Below are positions 13,112 to 40,964 of a stretch of DNA of 64,000 bases, piece after piece. The position numbers and the translations under genes were made by a program. Location: assembly GCA_963693365.1 (NCBI GenBank), contig CAVNZM010000010.1, positions 7,626,001-7,690,000 of the forward strand, written 5' to 3'. The notes under the pieces are model-generated. The model did no database searches. It saw nothing but the letters and a program-made list of their open reading frames with translations, and was not told where the DNA came from. The stretch is from Amoebidium appalachense (Eukaryota; Ichthyosporea). The stretch's first letter is position 1. Each line of letters opens with the position of its first letter.

Positions 13112-13360
13112 ACCACCACCACCACCACCACCACCACCACCACCACCGCCCCAAAGGGGAAAAAAAAAAAAAAAAAACGCCACCCATCTACAGATTGTAT
13201 ACACACCTCACCGACACAGCCTCTGGGGGGACCCCCCCACCACCACCACCACCACCACCACCACCACCGCCCCAAAGGGGAAAAAAAAAAAAAAAAAAAA
13301 CGCCACCCATCTACAGATTGTATACACACCTCACCGACACAGCCTCTGGGGGGACCCCCG
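13112..13360. repeat. 121-bp tandem duplication with (CAC)n head
   Basis: Each unit is a (CCA)n run, then CGCCCCAAAGGGG, an A tract of 17-20, then CGCCACCCATCTACAGATTG and a CACCTCACCGACACAGCC block ending in a G run and C run. The CGCCCC landmark recurs at 13147 and 13268. The non-repetitive parts are identical by eye, so the duplication is recent or kept homogeneous. Confidence 0.88.
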
Positions 13361-13526
13361 GGGGGGGGGGGGGGGGGGGGAGCCTTGGGGGGTGGGGGAG
13401 GTGGGGGGGGGGGGGGGGGATTCCGTTCTTGTGAATAGCTTGCTTACAAATGTCATGAGGCAACAGGTCGGTGCTTAGACATCCACCAAATGACGTCTTT
13501 CATTCATTTAGTATGCTTCAGGAAAT

Positions 13527-13585
<59 letters not shown>

Positions 13586-14853
13586 CCCACACACACACAC
13601 ACATGTACACACTCCTGTACTAATTCCAGTAACACTCACTCACACACATTACCACCACCACCTCCTCCTCCACCTCCACCACCGTGCCACCACTCACGTT
13701 CACAACACATGCATGCAAGAGTCTGGCGAAGTGTTTTGCGCCACTCATGCGCGCACCCAACTTAAATAAAACTCACACACAGTGTTTGTCACGGTGATCA
13801 GAATCGCTAACACCACTCACACTCAATATAAATATGCAACCCCACCTTCCACGGCCAGCGTACCACTGGCACCTGTTACCGTACATGCTGGTCCACTCAC
13901 ATATCCGTGGGTTGGCCAAGTTCTGCCACGGCGTTCACGGCCGTGGTCCCGTGCCCACTTAAGCTTGCCCCTTGTCCCCCCCCCCCTTCACCATCCCATG
14001 GAAGCATTGCTCTCTCCTGAGGGCCACTGCAGATCTGTCCCTCCCCTCCTGCACAGGTCTAATATGATCATGCCCATAATCGTACGTAACAATTGCAACC
14101 ATCGTATGAACTAGTCACTTTGAGTGCTGTCTCCCTGCGGCCCGGCTCAACACACCTTGTATGTTGCCGCAGGCGACAGTCACTAGACAAAGTGTCTGAT
14201 TGCGCATACAAATTTAAATCTACAGCAGATGGTTGGTTAAAAGTCGCAATAATAATTTAACGCCGCGTTCCTATTGCCCAGCTGGAGACGTCCCGCGGCG
14301 TAGTAGTGCTCAGCCACTTACGTAAGCCAGTGGGTCAGCCTTGGAGACTAAGTATGAACATGTATACACACGGTGCACATGAAGTGCATATGCACGAACC
14401 CTTCCTTTTCACTGCCAAATCATCCTTATATTCGTGCCCCCGAAGCGTTTACAACACTGCACGTGTTTATTTTGATGGCATGAATCCCATCATAATAGTC
14501 GGGCATTCGACGGCACAGCCACTCGAACTAGACTAGATATAGTTGTGGTAGTGTGTAAACCATATATTCTACTGGGAGCAAATACACAGTACATCATACA
14601 ATGCAGCACAGCTGCATGCTCTTTCCGATCATTGAGATTATTTTTTGAGCTACTGGTATGTACATAGGGCACACAGGCTGGGAGTGCAATAATAGTATTT
14701 TCTGTTGCCCGCAACCTGCATAAACCATATTTGGGCACTTTAACCTCGAGATTCATACATCTTCAGCACATTGTAAACTAGAGAGTTATCCGCATATCCA
14801 CCCATACCCTACGGGCTAATAAACAATAGAATATCTCAAAAATAAAAAGAAAT

Positions 14854-17800
14854 CTATGCAGATGCCTGTGCGAGCTTCTCGCGCTTGTCAACCAGTGCCT
14901 GCACCACTGCGGGGTCGTTCAGGGTGCTGATGTCACCAAGATCGCTGTACTCCCGTGCTGCAACCTTACGCAGAATTCTGCGCATAATCTTACCAGATCG
15001 CGTCTTGGGGAGATCGTGGTGGATCAGAATACCATCGGGGGCAGCAAAGCCACCGATCTGATCGCGGATCGATTTGCGGAGCTCCTTCATCAAAGCCTCC
15101 TCATCGACCTTTCCTGATTGGTCGGCCATCAGGGTGACGTAAGCAAACACGGCCTGGCCCTTGATCTCGTGGTTGATGCCGATCACAGCTGCCTCGGCAA
15201 CAGCTGGGTGCGCATCGAGCCTGCATAGAGATGACGGGGTCAGCTTATAATTGTGTGAGGTGGGGCCGGGGAGGGAGTGGGGGGGTGAGGTGGGGCGGGA
15301 GCGGAGGGGGGGAGGGGAGGGAGGGGGGATAAGGAGATGGTAGAGGGGTAAGGGCGCACAGAGAGAAGAAACAAGGCACAGAGTGACAAGAAGCAAGGAT
15401 GATGGTGGGGCAAAAGGTATCCAGGGCATGATGTTTCTACGCAAAAGCTCATGTGCGCATGTAAGTGTGGTGTGCACAAGGAAGCACGCATGTGCGCGTG
15501 TAAGTGTGGTGTGCACAAGGAAGCACGCGGGGGGAGGGGAGGGGGAGGTACATACAGAGCCTCAATCTCGGCAGTGCCAATGCGGTGGCCCGACACGTTG
15601 ATGACGTCATCCACACGGCCGGTGATCCAGATGTGGCCATCGGCATCACGGCGGGCACCGTCACCCGTGTAGTAATAGCCGGGGAACGGCTTGAGGTACG
15701 TCTCAACATAGCGCTGAAGGGTAAAAGCAATGGTCAGTGGCCCGTTGTTATGGTATGTGCGTGTATGTATATGCCTGTGTGGTGTGGTGGTGTTGGGGGA
15801 GGGGGGTCACAGGTGCAGACTGAGGGTGGTAGGGTAGATGCACGCGTGGATATGCCCCAGTCTGCCGTGGATATGCCCAAGTGTGTGTGTGGTGTGTGTG
15901 TTTGTGAAGGGGGGTGGGGGTGGGGGGGAACTAAGGGTATGGGCTTAGGGACAGATGGTATGTGTGGTGTTTGTGCTTGCATGTGTGCGGTGATAACGAA
16001 GGGTAGACCACGTGATGTGGATCCACGTGTAACTGTGCACGTGTGTGGGGGCTACATACTCTGTGGTGGCCGTAGATGGTGCGGGCCATGCCTGGGGGCA
16101 CCTGCTTGAGGGCCAGGATGCCCATCTTGTCGTTGCCCTCGATCTCCTGCCCGTTGCCGTCCAGCAGCACAGGGTTAACCCCAAAGAATGGCCGCATGGC
16201 TGCCCCGGGCTTGAGATCGCGATCGCCAGCAAACGGGGTGATCATAGCGCCACCGGTCTCCGTCTGCCACCACGTATCCACAATGGTGCACTTGTTCTTG
16301 CCTACCACCTCGTTGTACCAGTGCCAGGCCTCGGGGTTGATGGGCTCACCCACAGATCCCAACACACGCAGGGAGGAGAGGTCGTACTTGTTAACCCACT
16401 CATTACCCTTCTGGATAAGCATGCGGATGGCGGTGGGGGAGGAGTAGAACTGTGTGATACCCAGTTTCTCAACTGTCTCCCAGTAGCGTGATGGGTTGGG
16501 GTAGGTGGGGGTGGGCTCGAAGAGAACGGTGGTGGCGCCGTTCATCAGGGGGCCGTAGACGATGTAAGAGTGGCCGGTGATCCAGCCAATATCGGCCACA
16601 CAGGCGTGGATGTCGCCGTCACGGTAGTCAAACACGTGCTTGTGGGTGAGGGCCGTGTACAGAAGATAGCCGGCCGTGGAGTGGGCCAGACCCTTGGGGG
16701 TGCCTGTGGACCCGGAGGTGTAGAGGAGGAACAGGAGGTCCTCGGCGGACATCACCTCGGCCGGGGAAAACGGGCGCGACTGAAGGGGAAAGAGGATTAA
16801 AACACGTTTCCCAAAAGGGTGCAGCGAGGAGGGGTGTATGTGTTTGTGTCTGTGTGGTGCAGCGAGGAGGGGTGTATGTGTTTGGGGGGGGGGGGGTTTA
16901 CACAAGAGGCTGCCAAAGGCGTGGGTGTGGATTTGTTTGGAGGGGAAGGGGATGGCGGAAGGGGGGGGGGAGGTGGTGGAGTCGGACATCCGAGCTGAGA
17001 CATTTTTGTATGCCTGGGTGTGTGTGGCGGTGGTTGGGGGGGGGGGAGGGGGAAATACGAAAGGAAGGAGCTGAGAGAAAGTAGTGCAGGGAGATTTATC
17101 CAGTGGCATGTGCTGGTGGGGAGGGGGGAGGGCAGGAGAGAGAGAGGGGGAGGGAGGAGGGTGAAGCAGGAAATGTAATGGCTTTGCCGGGTGCTTCCAG
17201 GTACTACTAAGATCTACATGCTTTTGTTGTGGTGGAGTTTTGCAAGATGGGGAAGGGGAATGCAGGCTGAAAGAAAACAGTGGGAGGGGGGATTAGTAGG
17301 TGTAAATCTGTGTGTTCGTGTAGAGGGCAAGAGCGTCGGCGGCGGAGGGGGGGGGGGGGGGGGGGACAGAGGTCAAGGAGCACATACATCGGCCATCTCG
17401 GCAGTCAGGTTGATGTCGCGGCCGACCTTCATGGGCACCTCGTTGCCTGTGCGCTGGGCCACAAGCACGTTCTGCACAGTGGGGCAGTTGCGGATGGCCT
17501 CATCCACCGTGCGCTTGAGCTCAATCACCTTGCCCCCGCGCAGACCTTGGTCGGCCGTGATCACGTGGGTGGACTTGGCGTCGTTGATGCGGCTAGCCAG
17601 ACCCTCAGCACTGAAGCCAGCAAAGACAACACTGTGCACGGCACCCAGACGGGCACAGGCAAGCATAGCGTAGATGGCCTCGGGCATCATGGGCATGTAG
17701 ATGGTCACTACGTCGTACTTGCGCACACCAGCACGGCGCAGAGTGTTTGCCATCTTGCAGACCTCAGCGTGCAGCTTGTGGTAGGTGATGAACTCGGTCT

Positions 17801-19107
17801 GGCCCGGCTCGTCCTTCTCCCAGATGACGGCCACCTGGTCGGCCTTGGTCTTGAGGTGTGCATCCACGCAGTTGACTGCAGAGAGCAATCCAGTCAATAA
17901 ATAACACGTGCCTCTCTCATTCTTCTTCCCCGAACCCCTTCACACACGACCCCCCCCCCCTCCCCCCTCTGCCCACGCATACACCACGACCGCCACACAC
18001 ACAACCTCCACCCCCCCCCCCCCCCCGGCCTCCGCACCCCTTAGCTCACTACCGTTTTGCATTCTCTCCTACGGCCCACCCTTCCCCATCCACTTGCCAT
18101 ACCTTCGTCAAATCCCCTCATCCAATCTCACCCATTCCCAGCTCCCCCTCCATCCAACCCCAACAGGCACACAACTGACCTGATGCATTCAGGCGGCCAC
18201 CCATGAACCACTGGATGGCACCCTCCTCCAGATTGCTGCCGTTAATCTGCACAGCTACAAGTCAGCATGTGGTAATAGGGGCCCTGCAAACGGGGTGGGG
18301 TTGGGGTGTGGGGTGTGGGGGGGGGGAGGGGGTGCAACCGGATGCTATCGGTATGTATTCTTGGTGTGCGTGTGTGTGTGTGTGTTTGGGGGGGGGGGGG
18401 GGGGGGGGGAAGGGGGGGAGGGGGCAAAGGCGAGGATAGAAAACTGTTAATAGGAGCAGAGGGCACGTACGAAGTCGTAGGGGCGCTCCCACGTGAGCAC
18501 CCTCTGGGCCATTTCGTCCCAGAAGCCGTTGGGATCCTCAATACTGCGCCGATACATGGCTCTGTACGCACGGCTGCCCCCTGTACAAAACCCAAAGTCA
18601 GTAAATACTTTTACTGAGTGTTTATGTGGTGGAAAGAACAATTCACTTTGCGGTTGGAAACATTTGCAAGAAGAGAAATCAATACGAGGGTTGCTTAGGT
18701 AGCACCTGTCAAAGAAAAGGCTCAGGAGAATTCCCATAGCAACAGTAACGGCGTTTTTTACGTACCATTGATCCTGATGGGCTCGTTTGACTGCGGCTGC
18801 ATGAAAAGCAGGTTGGGCCTGGACGTTGAGAACTTGGCATTCTCTGCAAAGTGAAGGGGCACCTTTAGAGTTTTAAAAGTTGAAAATGAAAAAGAACGTG
18901 TGCAAGCAGTGTAATGTGGCATGAAGCAAAAAAAGCAAATTCAAGGACTACTCACGAGCAAAACAACACCACAGGGCAAACTTGTGAAGCTGTAAATACT
19001 TGGAAACCTTAGGACAACCAAGCGGGAAACATACGGGCAAGAGAAGGGGCGGCCCTGGCGCGCGTAAAGCGGGCAGCGGAGCCCAGAGCTCGTGACAACA
19101 CGGTCAT
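14854..19107 (-). CDS. Acetyl-CoA synthetase, probably mitochondrial
   Basis: Eight exons: 19107-19035, 18843-18766, 18580-18471, 18246-18180, 17875-17388, 16779-16060, 15713-15556, 15220-14854; 686 codons, all GT-AG with matching phases. The AMP-forming enzyme makes acetyl-CoA from acetate, ATP and CoA. Visible blocks in order: RNGFWDE-like N-terminal domain, [11 protein letters not shown], the P-loop [33 protein letters not shown], the hinge region [18 protein letters not shown] with [11 protein letters not shown], and [13 protein letters not shown], which holds the lysine that is acetylated in characterised homologues. The first 25 residues ([20 protein letters not shown]...) are rich in Arg, Ala and Ser with no acidic residue, as in a mitochondrial leader, and about 30 residues precede the usual start. 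The ATG at 19107 was chosen because its donor (C|GTATGT) restores the frame of exon 2. Confidence 0.95.
15451..15528. repeat. 39-bp tandem repeat, two units
   Basis: Units 15451-15489 and 15490-15528 differ by one base (GCGCATG versus GCGCGTG). They lie in the last intron of acetyl-CoA synthetase. Confidence 0.92.
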
Positions 19108-19242
19108 TTTTGGTGGGAGAATCAAAATACCGAACCCACACGGATGCTACGAACTCTGACCACATGACTGAATAGGCGAGGGAGGATTTTATATACCTGA
19201 CCGGTGAGCCGTCAGATGTCACATTGTTATAGTGATATATAA

Positions 19243-19247
19243 CCAAT
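19243..19247 (+). promoter_or_regulatory. CCAAT box upstream of acetyl-CoA synthetase
   Basis: CCAAT in the plus orientation, about 136 bp upstream of the ATG at 19107. A second CCAAT lies near 19455 and an inverted one near 19492. Motif-level evidence only. Confidence 0.35.
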
Positions 19248-19969
19248 AGGAAAGACTTGAAGCACAACTATTGAAAGCTTCAAATGCCAAGTGATCAGTT
19301 CATTAGGGTGGCACTGGCAGCAAGCAAAAAAAAATAGCTCCAATAATTTTCGCTTGTATATTAAACAGTTTCTGCTATTTTTTGGCCGGTGTAATTTATA
19401 ATCATAACCCAAAAGAAGCTTTCCATACATGTTGCTTCCTTGTTGCCGCATACCTAGCCAATCAGTCGCCGAGCAACACACACCGACTTTGGATTGGAAA
19501 AAGCCACTTGCCATCAAACTGAGCAATGGCCATCTGGGAGCATCAGCTTGAGTACCAACTGCAGTGCTTTCCGCCAAGCTCATGCATATGGATAGTTGCA
19601 AATATGGATACCTTAATGCTTTGTAACACGCATCATATTACATTTATTTTTCTATATACTCTGTGTTTCCCTCTGACCCGGCAAAGGTTTGCGAAAGAGC
19701 ACACCTGTGGGCCAAATTATAATTATCATTATGTACTGCTGTAGCACGCGTGAGCCTCAGCGAATTCGAAGTGACATAAGATACCCTTCAAAAGACTCGA
19801 TATCGTTTTCGAAGACTATATTGCTAATTTTTAACAGAAAAGGTGAGGGAAATTGTTTTTATAGAGATCCGAAAATATTGCATTTATTTTATGTTTTTTG
19901 GGCGAAAACTGCTGAGTCATGTGATGTAAGATTATTCCCATTAGGAAGTTCAAAATAGAATACGTTTCT

Positions 19970-20098
19970 ATTGGCTTAACCATCCAACCAATCAAGCCAT
20001 TGTGATCACTCTAAGATTTCCTATTGGTTCATTCCACGAGATCCGGAATTCGATGAACGGAACTCCGATTGGACAGTCATAGAATAGGTGGAGCCAAT
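19970..20098. promoter_or_regulatory. Cluster of five CCAAT/ATTGG boxes
   Basis: ATTGG at 19970, CCAAT at 19988, ATTGG at 20023, ATTGG at 20068 and CCAAT at 20094. Five boxes within 129 bp in mixed orientation resemble an NF-Y type promoter. No gene start was recognised next to it, so the transcript it would serve is unknown. Confidence 0.4.
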
Positions 20099-20186
20099 CA
20101 TCGTGTGATTTTGCAGTTTTACAACTTTTTCAAGTTGGCTCTTTTGTGTCGGGAGATTCGGGACGCGGGGACCAGACCGGGGAGTT

Positions 20187-20219
<33 letters not shown>

Positions 20220-22044
20220 TATACTAGTTTTTGTTTGTTTGTAGGCTAAGGCCTTCGTGTACACAAGGCTCGTGGTTTTATGCAATGAAATACGAATACA
20301 TATAGTAGCCGCCCCGGAGTGAGCCTGACCCAGCAATCACGAGTAGTGCTGTTGTCACAGCTGTTGCGTAGGCGTGTCAAGCTTCTGAAACAAGTGTAAA
20401 GCGGCGAGAGAACGATCTTTGAATCCGCCATCAACAGTCATGAGTTGAATGAATTCTTTCAGGGTTTAAGGTGTTGTTCTAACTGAACTAACTGAATGTT
20501 GAGCTCGGCATTATCCGGAGCAACACAGGCGGTTGCCAGGCTGGATCTCACTTCTGTACATGATTTCTTCTCGGGCCGGGATATGCTTGCAATAACACGT
20601 ATATATGCCTAGTCTTCCAACTCTTCCGAGCCTGCCTGTAAGTTGAATCTCCTTAGGGATTGTTTGGGTGACCAGTATTTCTTAACTTGGGCTATTATTA
20701 CCTCAATTTCACTTCTCGGAAAACATTGTGCACGGTGTCTTGTAACAGACACACAAGGCCAGCGACCGCACACACACTCTCTCTTCTGCTTCACTATAGG
20801 TCAGAATGCCTACTGTAACACCAGCTAAACACATTCTTGCCACATGAAGCCAGATTTCTGCACTTTGCAATTACTTATTAAAACACCACCTCCGTAGCTC
20901 TGACCGTGCAGCGAGAGATGGGGTGGTGGTGGGTTGGTGGGGACGGGACCGGGGGAGGGAAGGGGGGGGGGAGTTAGGGTAAATAATGGGGTAAAGCAGA
21001 GTGAAGCGCAGGGTCCGTTTGAACTCTCGGTGATTGCCGCAAACGCTGGTGTTACCTCCTTGAGGCCAATTGCCAGGAGTCCTTCCCCCCCTCCCCCCAC
21101 CCCTTCCCTTCCCCCCCGATGACTCGAATATAAGGGTGGGTGTGGGCTTTATACGGCCGCAAAGTCCTATTCGAACGGGGGGGGGGGGGGGGGGGCTTGT
21201 TCAGATCTAGAGAAAGCACGTCAGGTCCTCGGCCTGGGTTGCCGGCATATACTTGTTGCAAGCAACGGAGCCAGCGGAAAGCTCGGTGTGGCACGGGGCA
21301 ACGGGGACCCGCCTGGAAGGTGCACTTGGCATACGGGGCCCGGACTCGTGGGGCAGCATATTGCCAGCATTGTACATGCCCGTACGTCACGTCCCGAGAA
21401 AGGGGGCATTCCATGGGAAGTACACTTTCAGGGAAATGCAGTTCTTGCTATAATAGGCAGGGTAAGACAATGGTTACACAACGTGAGCTTACGAAGTGGC
21501 TGACAGTGCTAGCGCTGCAAAACTAGGCATGCTTTATGCCGGGAAAACAGCAGAAACGATGCGCGTGTCCGTTTCGTTCTGCCATGCACGTCTCCTTCTT
21601 CTTGATATGTTAGCCTCTGAGAGCAGCTCATGAAGGATTACGCAATCGGTGCGGTAGTCTAGTTTGACGCAATCTGCCAGCGTATCCGGACAAACCAAGC
21701 TTATGATGTACCAGATTACAGGACTGCATGATGACGTTATTAGCATCAGACTGAACTTTCATGTGCGCACTTGCAATTGCTGGGGAGCTCTCAGTCACAC
21801 CGCACCGTGGTGAAGCAGAAGCCTCCGGACCCACGTACAACGGCATCACTGTTTCATGTCTGTGCGCCACACTTGCTGATACGAAGTCACGTATTAGGTC
21901 TAGTCACAAGACAGCCACAGTGATTTTGCCACAATCACACTCCTATACGCACTCTACCACCGACGTTCCATTCACCAGCTTTCTATATTTTTTTTTCAGG
22001 GTTTCGTACACACACCCCACAATAATTTTAAAGCGACAGTAAAA

Positions 22045-26398
<4,354 letters not shown>

Positions 26399-27266
26399 GC
26401 ACACGGGAAGCCTTAGGGGAGGGTGTTTGGGGGAAGGTAGTGGTACCGGTGCGGGGGGGGGGGGGGGGGGGGGGAATATGTTCATTTAGGTATGTGCAGG
26501 CCATGAAGTACGGAAAGAAAGTGCAGAAAGACTGTGGTTAGAGAGTTGGGGAATTAGTGTATTGTAGTACGTAGGCTTGGCCGTCCACTTTCATGACCTG
26601 TGATGTGAAATGGAGACTATAACATCCGAGACTTCCGTGCCGTAAGAGTCAACTATGCACTGCACTTGCCCGGCCCCCTTTTTCTCCCTAACTCCCTCCT
26701 TGGCCTGCATCTATCAACCCTTGTAAAAGCAAGTCACATGTGCCAGTGTGCTTGCCGGATTCACGTTCTACACGGAGAGGACACACATATTTACATGTGT
26801 AATATGCAGCATGACTACAATGTTGTGCATAGGTGCATGAGTGGCCTTCGCCTGCATCCGACACACAGCGTAGGAAGTTTGAACTGCCATTGGCAATTTT
26901 GTTGTGTTTGCCTACAGCGCATTGCGCGTGGCACGTATTAGGGCACCATGACCTTTTATGTACAGGTGCGGTGCCACACAAGTCTTAGATAGACTACGGC
27001 AGTACTGTGTATTGCCAACCATTATAAAAACCAAAAAACAATGTCCTTACAATCGTGCATGGTACGTACAACCTGGTACTGGATCAACTTGGCTGTTTGT
27101 TCATTACAACCATGTGTTATAACCTTCCAAGTGGCTGATTCAGATGTACATATTCACTTCCCCTCACCATTCATTCCATCTTCGAGTAAACGATACTACT
27201 ATCATTCGAATTAATGCTTACATTTACGCTAATACCATAAGCTAACACGTCAATCTTCGGACCAGA

Positions 27267-27297
<31 letters not shown>

Positions 27298-27504
27298 TCT
27301 TCTGGGCTGATCATGACGCAGCATGACCAAAAGGGGGAAAAAAAGGGGGGGAGGGGATAAGGGGAACCAAGGATTGGGAAAAACAAACGAACACAAACAA
27401 GGATATGATACCAGCAATCAAGGCAAAGGTCAACGAATCGTTAATACAAAGGGCCATTCGTACGAATTCATTACCCCCCTCCGTTCGTGCATACACTATC
27501 ATAA
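26399..27504. other. Tail-to-tail spacer between Pam17-like gene and UXT
   Basis: Ordinary-looking 3' sequence with a G tract near 26452-26474 and a C tract near 27267-27294. No conserved open frame and no clear AATAAA at either gene end. Confidence 0.5.
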
Positions 27505-31889
<4,385 letters not shown>

Positions 31890-32234
31890 CGTGCCTGCTC
31901 TGCCCAAAACTATGTCAAACCACCCTGAGTTTCTGTTTTGTCCAAATCTGACGGCAAAAGAGCCTACTGCTGAAGTGTTTACTCAAACACGCGAGAGGGA
32001 TCACTCGGAGAAAAAACCGGAAACACTTGTAAGTAACATCATAAGTGTACGTTGGAAGGAATCGAAACTCCGCCGCGCCAGCCAGTGCACGTGACGTCAC
32101 GTGACGTCACTTCATTTCTACTGTTACGTAACTTTCCATAAAAGGCTATAACGCTGCAGGAAAAGCATCGTGCTTAGCAAGCTGAGCAGAGGCAAAGGCC
32201 CCAGCCTGCCCTAAGACGTTACGCGAGCCTTCAA

Positions 32235-32265
<31 letters not shown>

Positions 32266-32645
32266 TAAATATTTTATTTTGTCTCCATAAAGCGCACATC
32301 CATGGCATAAATAACTGTTGATCACGGCCCTAGCCGGCCTGATGTCACGGCCCACGCTCCGGGAAAATCATTGATTTCAGAAATAGCAGCCAATCATAAA
32401 GCGCTACGCTTGTACTTCGCCCAATCATCAGGCGCTTCATTGTCGTTGTGGCTCACTCTGACGTCACATGGCGACCTTCTCAAAGTCACTTTTTTTTTTT
32501 CCCCGCCGGGCTGCAGCTGAGCCGTTTCAAAACAGAGTTCAGTTTTCAGTGGCAGGCTGATTTCAAGCTACATGTACACGAAGCTCAATAGCACACATAC
32601 TCGCCCTATACTTTTGTGGTAGCATTTTTTGCAAAAACAGAAAAA
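31890..32645. promoter_or_regulatory. Divergent promoter region of UXT and SDR genes
   Basis: A 756-bp head-to-head spacer. It has tandem TGACGTCA at 32092-32099 and 32102-32109, overlapped by E-boxes CACGTG at 32088-32093 and 32099-32104, and a third TGACGTCA at 32459-32466. CCAAT boxes lie at 32390-32394 and 32421-32425, and there is a (TA)n run at 32236-32259. The layout suggests a CpG-rich, CRE/NF-Y type bidirectional promoter. Binding and start sites are inferred. Confidence 0.6.
32092..32109. promoter_or_regulatory. Tandem CRE palindromes with overlapping E-box
   Basis: GTGACGTCAC occurs twice back to back (32091-32110). The junction makes CACGTG, and another CACGTG overlaps the left edge. 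It sits about 200 bp upstream of the UXT ATG. Confidence 0.6.
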
Positions 32646-39886
<7,241 letters not shown>

Positions 39887-40964
39887 GCTATGTTAAGGCT
39901 TAATTAATGAGCGAGGATGAGGGCAGATTTGATTGGCAGGGGATGCGGGTTAGAATGCCGCAGATACAGAGTTTGCGAACTGTCAGTTTGAGTTGAGGTG
40001 TGTGCATGTGTAGGAGTGTGCCATGCCATCCCATATTTGAGCTTGGTTTGTTGTATAGCAGATGTGTAAAAGGCTGCTGGGCAGCCAATAAAGTCACATA
40101 TTTTCATGAATTGGCTCGGAATCTAGGGTGGCCATATTCACTGTATGCATACCATCGTCAACATCCTGCTCACCCTGTGCACCGCAAACTTTGGTGTTTC
40201 TCAATTTAAACACCTCAGTAAGGCAAACGCCTAAAGGCGATCGTCAATTATAAGCAAACCGAATCACTGCAATCGATATCGGGGCCTTCAGAAACATAAA
40301 GGTCATACAGAGTAATGCACTGACTTCAAAATGACGTAGCATCAACGTCATGCTTCCATTGCGCCGAGAAATGCCGACTTAGACCCCGAGGTCCGACCCC
40401 ACAAACCCGCCCAGTCCATAATGTCGCTCTCCATAGCCTAACATTTTCCTGCACGAAAAAACCATACATCATAGTGGTGGTGGTTCGCAAGTGATGTGTG
40501 GTGTTTACACAACTCACTGCCTGCGCCGAAGTTTTGCCACGTGCAACCTACTAACACTTGAGGCCGTGTTTATGTCACACACACCACTGCGAAACAGGTG
40601 TGTCTCCTATACAATTCACGAGAGAAAAGAGAGGAAACGAGAAAAAGGAGAACCGAGTACGTGAGAGAGAGAAAAAGAAGAAGGAAGAAAGTCGGCCGAA
40701 AGAAAGGTATATATACATCACAGCTTTCCAAACTGCTGTACAAAACCTTGTAAAAATTATTAACAAACTCAATCTTGACGGCACAAAAACTGCGTGTACT
40801 AAAACAAGGAGAAGATATCGTGTCAACCTGCATCGAGTCCTGTTAGATGGAAGTAGACCCGATCCGAAGGGGAGAGGGTCGAGGGGAGAGGGTCGAGGGG
40901 AGAAGGGGGGGGGGGGGGGGGGGGGGGGACTGAAGCGAGGAAACGGAGAGACTGATTAGGAGTC
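39887..40964. other. Tail-to-tail spacer between SDR and F-box/LRR genes
   Basis: The SDR 3' flank, ordinary unique sequence, then a purine-rich block at 40620-40710 (GAGA/GAAA) and a G tract near 40907-40929. No other gene supported. Confidence 0.55.
40087..40092 (+). terminator. AATAAA poly(A) signal of the SDR gene
   Basis: A canonical AATAAA about 200 bp after the SDR stop codon, in otherwise unique sequence. Confidence 0.5.

Larger units (their letters stand above)
9282..14853. other. Intergenic, 5' of fumarate reductase, 3' of acetyl-CoA synthetase
   Basis: No conserved protein block or credible exon chain was recognised in 5.6 kb. Contents include (GT)-rich DNA at 10530-11340, C-rich blocks at 11697-11815 and 12760-12800, a C tract of about 54 bases at 13531-13584, a 121-bp tandem duplication at 13112-13360 and a 26-bp tandem repeat at 12348-12399. 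The quieter AT-richer parts (9500-10250, 13780-14850) also show no exon that I can support. Confidence 0.5.
19108..22044. other. Intergenic between acetyl-CoA synthetase and Pam17-like genes
   Basis: This divergent spacer has fewer microsatellites than the other gaps. It contains a five-member CCAAT/ATTGG cluster at 19970-20098, a T tract at 20189-20218 and a G tract at 21179-21195. The reading frames at 21052-21526 and 21628-22042 are open but show no recognisable domain or splice chain, so no gene is called. Confidence 0.45.

Noticed and set aside
21052-21526. Gene between acetyl-CoA synthetase and the Pam17-like gene
   Set aside because: Overlapping frames on both strands with no recognisable domain, no plausible splice sites in phase and a G tract in the middle.
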